From positions 2,948,501 to 3,012,500 of the forward strand of contig CP126192.1 of NCBI GenBank assembly GCA_030272155.1: 64,000 nt of DNA, in the 5' to 3' direction. This document shows positions 57,601 to 64,000 of this stretch, piece by piece. The position numbers and the translations under genes were made by a program. The notes beneath the pieces were generated by a model. It was not told the DNA's origin and did no database searches. It saw nothing but the letters and a program-made list of their open reading frames with translations. The stretch comes from Tetradesmus obliquus (taxonomy: Eukaryota > Chlorophyta > Chlorophyceae > Sphaeropleales > Scenedesmaceae). Numbering within the stretch: the first letter of the stretch is position 1; every line of letters begins with the position of its first letter.

Positions 57601-58256
57601 TGTTGATGTGCATCAGCCGGGTGCTTTAGCAGATAGGTGGAGCTGTACAACTGCAAGGTCGGCGTGTGGTAGTGCCAAGGCTGCTGCTGATGCTGCTGCT
57701 GCTGCTGCTGCAATGTGCATCAGCAGTGCCTGCTGGTGCATGCCTGAAGTGGCCTAGTATGGTGCGGCTCATATCACTGTTTGAGATGTTGGGGGTTGCT
57801 GAACAGCTGCCGTGTACAACATGATGCTACAGCCAACAAGCAGCAGCTTCTACCCAGCGCAGCAACAAAAAGCACGGGTACTGGGTAATTGTAATGGCAT
57901 GTTGTTCTGACCAGCCTACTAGCTGCAGTTGCTGCGGTTGCCGCTGCGGCCGCTATTGCTGTTGCTGCTGCAATTACAACCCACCTGAACAAGAACTGCC
58001 TGTTGAGGTTGGATACGTCTATGGTGTCCATGTCTATTACATCAATGTTGACAAAGCCCGAGAGAGCCATGTCCTTGAGGATCTCGCATCCAAGACCTCC
58101 TGCACCTATGCACAGCACTTTGCAGTCCTGCTGCAGGAACTCCCTCAGCTCAGGGCCAGGCTCGAAGCCTGGCCCAACCAGGTTGCCGTTACGTGTGAGA
58201 AGCTTGTCTATGTCGATCCAGCGCTCGCTGCTGTCGATAGGGGTGGTATCCTCCAT
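54627..58256 (-). CDS. UBA3: NEDD8-activating enzyme E1 catalytic subunit (UBA3/ECR1)
   Basis: Pairs with AXR1/NAE1 to adenylate NEDD8/RUB and pass it to UBC12, which neddylates cullins. Seven exons: 58256-57985, 57447-57245, 56951-56768, 56302-56158, 55834-55689, 55450-55333, 54869-54627; 436 residues, all phases agreeing (human form 463). The nucleotide-binding loop [10 protein letters not shown] is at 51-60 and [16 protein letters not shown] at 75-90. Zinc ligands are C196-x2-C199 and C337-x2-C340. The catalytic Cys is Cys213 in [51 protein letters not shown] and [17 protein letters not shown] follow the family closely. The C-terminal ubiquitin-fold (about 357-436, [12 protein letters not shown]) binds the E2. 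Everything needed for activity is present. Intron 5 has a duplicated GGCA-rich segment before its acceptor. Confidence 0.95.
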
Positions 58257-58973
58257 GTTTCTGCCTATAAGATGTCTTTCAGGCCGCGTTCGACACTTGA
58301 AGAGAGTGATCCGCACAAAACAAAGAATTCCTGGGTTGTTGAGTTGATTGCAACTGGTGACACCGGCGTACATGAGGCAAGCCATCAGGTCCGGCTAAAG
58401 AACCCTTGTTGTGCTGTACAGGAACCTCTAAAAGAGTCGTGTCAAACGCAGTGACGCGCTTTGCGTGTGCAGAGTACTTTAAAGTTTTACTCAATGTTAT
58501 TTAATCCACAAACCAGGACGTAGTCACAGGCACTTCCACGAGTACCTCACCTGCTGCAGTACATTGGTTTCACCAGCTGACGCGAGCGCTTCGCTGCTTG
58601 TCACTGTAAAAACAGCTCATTGACACTGCATATGCTTACTACCAGGTCGGCTGTGGAGCAGGCCACACGCATGTAGGAGTGCAGTGAATTGCTGCTGCTG
58701 GCCAGCCTGATGTCAGTAATACGGCGCTTCCTGCTGAAGCTAGGCCTTCTCAAGGTGATTAACCTGAATATAAGATGCATCTTGTAGCTTTTCTTCGTCA
58801 CAGCATGCTGTTACAAGCGTGAAGGTGGCAGAGTTGCAGCACTGCAACAGTGGCACCTGCCTTGTGGGCACTGCTGGCAGACTAAGCATGACAGACGACT
58901 CCTCACGATAAAACATAGTTGCACTGCTCTTTCTAATAATCAACGGCTTCAGCACAACCCTCAGTTACGCTGG
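58257..58973. promoter_or_regulatory. Divergent promoter region, UBA3 and ARL6
   Basis: 717 bp between two head-to-head start codons. The right 433 bp (from 58541) are repeated at 62940, so the second ARL6 copy keeps its own upstream region but not the UBA3 side. No TATA box is obvious. Confidence 0.5.
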
Positions 58974-60327
58974 ATGTTCAGCGTGCTCTCGCTGCTGTCA
59001 TCGCTGCCTGTGTGCTTGTCCTGCAAGCAGGTCAAGGCGAATGTGCTGGTGCTGGGCCTTGCACACAGCGGCAAGACCACGCTGGTCAACTGCCTGATGG
59101 AGGCAGGGGACCAGGAGGTGGTGCCGACTGTGGGCTTCAGCATGGAAAAGGTGCACTTTGACCGCTGCAAGCTGACAGTCATTGACATGTCAGGCCAGGA
59201 GAAGTACCAGCCGCTGTGGGAGATGCACTACACGGATGCCAAGGTAAGGGTTGTGATGGCAATTAGAAGGAAGCTTTGGCCTCAACAGATGCAGCACGCT
59301 GGCATGCCGTCAGCAGCAGAGTGCTTGGCTGCCTTGTAGAGTCATGCACGCGCCCCTGCAAAACGGCGCCCAACGTCCAGAGTTGGGTCTTGATGTTTAC
59401 AGTAGAAAGTAAGAATACATACAGCGACCACAGCCAGCATCTACTGTAGTGTAGCAACTGTGCATAAGCAAGGGCTGACCTGTGCAAGCACACAACAGCA
59501 GAGATGTCACTGCAGCAGGGGTGATGTGCGCTGGCACCTGCTGGTAGCAGTGTGAGAACCTTTAACCCGTTCTGTGCCATTCCGTGCACATCTGCACCGT
59601 TCCGCTCACATCTGAACCGTGATGCCACCTGCCGCTGCTGCAGGCGCTGGTGTTCATAGTGGATGCAGCCAACCCGGCCAGCATGCGGCAAGCTGCTGCG
59701 GCACTTGAGGCAGTGGTGGCACATCAAGAAACACAGGTAAGCTGTCCCCAGTGCTGCGCCTGGCTGTGTCAGCTGTTTGCTGTTCAAGTGCCATGACACA
59801 TGCCATGCTGTGGCCTGATCCTTGTTGGTGTTGCTGAAGACAAGACACAAGCAATGGTAGGTGTTTGAGGCACTGGTGGCAGGGAGGCGGGGGTGTCTCA
59901 GGGCGGTTGTGTGCACCTGTGGTTGTGAGTGATATCTATCACTATCGCCATCAATGGTGGAAATGCTTGTTGCAGTTGCGCTGCAAACAATAGCCGGCCG
60001 TGGCCGACAGCATCGTCATATAACATGCTGCGGCTTGCCCTGTTCTGTTGTGGTGTGTTCAGTCTGCGGACCGCTCTGAGAACAGTTTCACTGAAAACAG
60101 AACTCTCACACCGCTGTTGCTTTGCTGCGCTGCAGGGCCTGCCGTTGCTGGTGTTTGCAAACAAGATGGACCTGCCAGATGCGCTGCAGCCTGCAGAGCT
60201 GGCCGAGCAGATGCAGCTGCCGCAGGTGGCGCAGCGGGCCTTCCACATCACCAGCTGCAGCGCTCTCAGGAACGAAGGTGTGCAGGAAGGCATGAAGTGG
60301 CTGGCTGGGCAGCTGCAGTTGGGGTGA
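58974..60327 (+). CDS. ARL6: ARL6/BBS3 small GTPase
   Basis: An ARF-like GTPase that in its GTP form recruits the BBSome coat to membranes for ciliary traffic. Three exons, 58974-59243, 59644-59736, 60136-60327; 184 residues (human 186). P loop GLAHSGKT at 28-35; switch I VPTVGFSMEK; switch II DMSGQEKYQPLWEMHY, where DMSGQ instead of DxGGQ is characteristic of ARL6; VFIVDAANP; NKMD at 130-133; TSCSA as the G5 loop; and an EGVQEGMKWL end. The N terminus is MFSVLSLLSSLPVCLSCK: an amphipathic helix, but with Phe2 instead of the Gly2 that is myristoylated in most ARF proteins. A second copy of exon 1 begins 4,399 bp downstream. Confidence 0.93.
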
Positions 60328-62939
60328 CGAGTGTTGCAGCAGTCACCTGGAGTTATGGTGCACCGACAAATTGCTGCGGATACCAGAGCACGGTGCTGGG
60401 ATGACGGGGGTGTGGGCTCTGATTAGCTGGTTGTCTGGTGCACTCGTGGCAGTGTTATTGGGCAAAAGTATGTTGTGGGCTGCTGGGCATACGGGGTTTG
60501 TGGTTTGCAGGAGTGCTGATTAGTGGCACTGGAACAAACTGCTGTATGTGAGTGCCTCCTGTGATCTGTACAAGTTGCTTTGATGTCAGATGGTGTCTTA
60601 GGGGGATTCTGTAGACATCTGGTCGTGATGGACAGCACTGTTGGCAGTGTACTCAACCCTGCGACGCTTTCTTTTTACACTGCACTGTGTGGGCTATGGC
60701 GTCATCCTCGCCACTGGGGGTTTGGCAGGGGCAGCCATTACTCCTGCAGCTAACTGCTTTGGTGTCAATTGTTTTGCTGATGAGCGAAGGCATGTTGCTG
60801 TTACAGCCGTAAGCTGTTCTACCAGCCTTGAAGCTGCCGCTTAGGCTCAACAGTCCTATGATGCTAGTAACGTTGCATGGTGATGGCGGAAGCCGCTGTG
60901 GCACCTCCTGTCAGCCTGGCGCCGTGTGTGCTGTGTGCAAATAATCTGCAGTGCAAGCTTGCATTTGAAGCAAGTCTCTTTGAGGCATCCTTGGCATGCA
61001 TGCACCGGCAGCTCTGCAGCGTGTCTTGATCAAGCAAACAGCAATTCCTGACAGCGCTGCCATCAGCGCAGTTTGCACCTTGCTGCTAATGACTGACATA
61101 GCTGGCACCTGTCGTCATGAATGTCATGGCGATGATCACCAGAGTGCTTCACCCCAGCTCATGTGCAGTGAGGCTTGTTGGCGCCGGCTGGAGGCGTCAA
61201 GCTGAGCAATTCATGTGGCATAACATCGTCGATCAAGGAATTGCACGCTCATGTGGACCAGATCTGCTGTAAAGCAGCTTGTTTTGTTGGCGTGTGACAT
61301 CAATTTGCAAGTTTGCGAAGTACAATGCATGGGGTGCAATGCTCACATGGCACAGACGTTTGTTCCTGCAGCACCATGGCCACCAGAGCAGCCTGCCAAC
61401 GGTTGGTACAGACCTGCAGAGAAACAACCGATTCCGCTTTTGGGCTTTAGGCTTGGATATTTCCTGGGGCACAACAGCTTATATGTTACCTCACACCAGC
61501 GGCATATCACATCCGGCTGAGCTGGTGCACCTCTGATGACACGTTGCTGCGTCCACGCTTGAGTACCCGTGCCGTCAACCAGCAAAACCGTGCCCACGTT
61601 GGTGGTGCACCAGCATCAAGAAGGAACCTTGCACAGGCAGTACTATTGTGAACAAGGCGCACAGAGCACGGACTCTGCATGCTGCATGTCATGTGTACAT
61701 GCTTCTACTGTGTTTGCGCGCTATTGCAGACCAATGGGCAGCGTTATAAGTGTGTCCAGCATACTGCACCGTGCCCCTGGCACCGCTGAGTGCCTTGCCA
61801 CCGCTGAGCCCTGGCAGCATACAAAAGCAAGGGAGAAATGCAACCAAAGGACAAGAAACACATGCAACCACCCGGACAATACCCATTGCTGCTGGCGGAC
61901 GGCGCACAAGAAGCAGCGAGGTACTCAAATTCTATGCACAATCACTTCAGGAAAGGCTGCTCTTTTCAAGCACAGCGGCACAAGCGCAAGCAGCAGCAGC
62001 TGCCACATCATGACTGCATCCAGCAGCTACCTGCTAGCACCAAATGTGTGCGCCCTGACGTAAGACAGCAGACCCTTGCGGACCACACAGGTCCATCAGC
62101 ACACAAATGAAAGCAGTCACCAGCCACTGTGTAACTGCGTGCCGCGCCAAGCAGCCACCATTCCATTGCCAGCGCGCTTGATCCCATATCCTGCGCACAC
62201 CGGACGGCGACAAAAACTTATGCAAGAGACAGCCACCGCAAAGCCAGGTTCAAGCGGTGGGGCTGACGCCTCCTCCCACAGCACACGGCTTGCAGTGACA
62301 CGTTGTCGACCATAATGAGGGAGGTGACGACGCAAGAACCACAGACACTTTCACAGTGCACTCCCACATCACCATTGGGGACAATCTTTGGAGGCAAAGC
62401 CGCCTGGCAGTGTGGCTGCTGGGTGTGCTGCAACACAACACCCTTCTGCACAATGCGCGACCCGCTGCGTGTAATGTTTCACCTCCAGCCAGGGCAGCTG
62501 ACATATTTGAATGATTTTGTGCCACAGTGACTGCATGACAAAGTGGCAAGCCCTGGAAAGAGTGTGCGGGCTGCACGGACACTTGTTTCCTTTTTGCCCT
62601 CGCCAATTGTCGGACACCATCTGACAGCACAGGCAGCAGCAACTGTCATGGGCTCGAGCGACAACCCAACAGCCATTACATCTAGACACAGACGCTGCCA
62701 ACATCATTGCTGGCACGACGAAAGGACAACAGCTTGCCGCACGAACTTCCATCAGCCACTTACAGAAACTCAGAAAGCACCACATGCGGCGACTTACAGG
62801 AGAAAGATAAGCTGCCACGCCTGCAGAGCCCAGCCAAAACCCGACCACAGACAGCTGCGACACCAGTGTGCCGCACCTGCTCAAGAAAAGCTAGGGCATG
62901 TGCAGTACCCCACCGAAGACACCATACGTCAGGCGCCCA
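60328..62939. other. 2.6-kb gene-free stretch after ARL6
   Basis: No recognisable exons on either strand; a 171-codon frame at 62369-62884 (-) has no domain and a Cys/Trp-heavy, noncoding look. TGTAA at about 61268 is far from the ARL6 stop (about 940 bases). The stretch is the downstream half of the duplicated unit. Confidence 0.45.
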
Positions 62940-64000
62940 AGTACCTCACCTGCTGCAGTACATTGGTTTCACCAGCTGACGCGAGCGCTTCGCTGCTTGT
63001 CACTGTAAAAACAGCTCATTGACACTGCATATGCTTACTACCAGGTCGGCTGTGGAGCAGGCCACACGCATGTAGGAGTGCAGTGAATTGCTGCTGCTGG
63101 CCAGCCTGATGTCAGTAATACGGCGCTTCCTGCTGAAGCTAGGCCTTCTCAAGGTGATTAACCTGAATATAAGATGCATCTTGTAGCTTTTCTTCGTCAC
63201 AGCATGCTGTTACAAGCGTGAAGGTGGCAGAGTTGCAGCACTGCAACAGTGGCACCTGCCTTGTGGGCACTGCTGGCAGACTAAGCATGACAGACGACTC
63301 CTCACGATAAAACATAGTTGCACTGCTCTTTCTAATAATCAACGGCTTCAGCACAACCCTCAGTTACGCTGGATGTTCAGCGTGCTCTCGCTGCTGTCAT
63401 CGCTGCCTGTGTGCTTGTCCTGCAAGCAGGTCAAGGCGAATGTGCTGGTGCTGGGCCTTGCACACAGCGGCAAGACCACGCTGGTCAACTGCCTGATGGA
63501 GGCAGGGGACCAGGAGGTGGTGCCGACTGTGGGCTTCAGCATGGAAAAGGTGCACTTTGACCGCTGCAAGCTGACAGTCATTGACATGTCAGGCCAGGAG
63601 AAGTACCAGCCGCTGTGGGAGATGCACTACACGGATGCCAAGGTAAGGGTTGTGATGGCAATTAGAAGGAAGCTTTGGCCTCAACAGATGCAGCACGCTG
63701 GCATGCCGTCAGCAGCAGAGTGCTTGGCTGCCTTGTAGAGTCATGCACGCGCCCCTGCAAAACGGCGCCCAACGTCCAGAGTTGGGTCTTGATGTTTACA
63801 GTAGAAAGTAAGAATACATACAGCGACCACAGCCAGCATCTACTGTAGTGTAGCAACTGTGCATAAGCAAGGGCTGACCTGTGCAAGCACACAACAGCAG
63901 AGATGTCACTGCAGCAGGGGTGATGTGCGCTGGCACCTGCTGGTAGCAGTGTGAGAACCTTTAACCCGTTCTGTGCCATTCCGTGCACATCTGCACCGTT
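62940..64000 (+). repeat. Second unit of the tandem duplication, cut by window end
   Basis: At least 1,061 bp apparently identical to 58541-59601, running off the window. It includes the ARL6 upstream region, exon 1 and most of intron 1. Confidence 0.9.
63373..63642 (+). CDS. ARL6: ARL6/BBS3 second copy, exon 1 only (window end)
   Basis: Codes for the same 90 residues as the first ARL6 exon: the MFSVLSLLSS start, the P loop, switch I and switch II to YTDAK, followed by the same GTAAGG donor. Exons 2 and 3 would start 43 and 535 bases beyond the window if the copy is complete. With its own 433 bp of upstream sequence it could be expressed, but completeness cannot be judged here. Confidence 0.75.

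Larger units (their letters stand above)
58541..62939 (+). repeat. First unit of a 4,399-bp tandem duplication
   Basis: The sequence from 62940 to the window end repeats 58541-59601 base for base wherever I compared them, at a constant offset of 4,399. The simplest reading is a head-to-tail duplication whose unit is 58541-62939, containing the ARL6 gene and 2.6 kb of downstream DNA. The bases before the two copies differ (ACG versus CCA), so the left border is sharp. Confidence 0.8.

Noticed and set aside
62369-62884. 171-codon minus-strand ORF between the ARL6 copies
   Set aside because: It lacks a recognisable domain and is Cys/Trp/Val-rich with no splice support; treated as noncoding.
1-64000. 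CRISPR arrays, bacterial operons, prophage or defence systems
   Set aside because: The window is intron-rich eukaryotic DNA. The only regular arrays are the 19-bp minisatellite and triplet repeats, which lack spacers.

Overview
This window is nuclear DNA from a eukaryote, almost certainly a green alga. Every recognisable gene is broken by short GT-AG introns, there are no operons, and coding and non-coding DNA are both saturated with CAG/CTG runs. Some genes have TGTAA, the chlorophyte polyadenylation signal, a short way downstream. The families (plant-type ATG101, mitochondrial SPS3-like prenyl synthase, transit-peptide mTERF, auxilin-like J protein) plus a ciliary ARL6 fit a chlorophycean that makes flagellate cells. 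A Scenedesmus/Tetradesmus-like alga is my guess, not something the sequence proves. Gene models were assembled by hand from splice sites, phase continuity and family recognition; exon coordinates are in the evidence fields.

Layout. 1-1633 (+): 3' part of a MYND zinc-finger gene. 2706-4915 (-): ATG101 (autophagy initiation). 5420-9503 (+): cereblon, sharing a 0.5-kb divergent promoter region with ATG101. 10418-18794 (+): a 14-exon, roughly 1,380-residue protein with an N-terminal class-3 lipase domain. 18.8-23.0 kb: gene-poor, with a 19-bp minisatellite. 23056-24498 (-): mitochondrial-type solanesyl/polyprenyl diphosphate synthase, divergent from 25764-30537 (+), an auxilin-like clathrin-uncoating J-domain protein. 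31808-34155 (+): a TIM44/MBA1-like mitochondrial protein. 36763-40755 (-): a Pumilio RNA-binding protein. 42165-42906, 44419-45980, 47232-48657 and 50023-51312 (all -): four proteins of unknown function, two with signal peptides and one with a myristoylation-like N terminus. 51939-54075 (-): an organellar mTERF protein. 54627-58256 (-): UBA3, the catalytic subunit of the NEDD8-activating enzyme. 58974-60327 (+): ARL6/BBS3. From 62940 to the end, the ARL6 5' region and first exon are repeated, apparently identically, 4,399 bp downstream of the first copy.

The genes do not form a pathway cluster. Two belong to the same system: cereblon is a substrate receptor of CUL4 ubiquitin ligases, and UBA3 activates the NEDD8 that switches those ligases on. 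ATG101 (autophagy), auxilin (clathrin coats) and ARL6 (ciliary trafficking) concern membrane traffic; SPS3-like, TIM44-like and mTERF serve organelles.

The most notable structural theme is how often small duplications and CTG repeats fall on splice sites: an uninterrupted (CTG)31 tract runs straight into a 3' splice site, partial exon copies lie next to exons of cereblon, ATG101 and mTERF, and a minisatellite carries CAG|GT in each unit. I saw no prokaryotic-type system, CRISPR array, rRNA or convincing tRNA, and no intact transposon.
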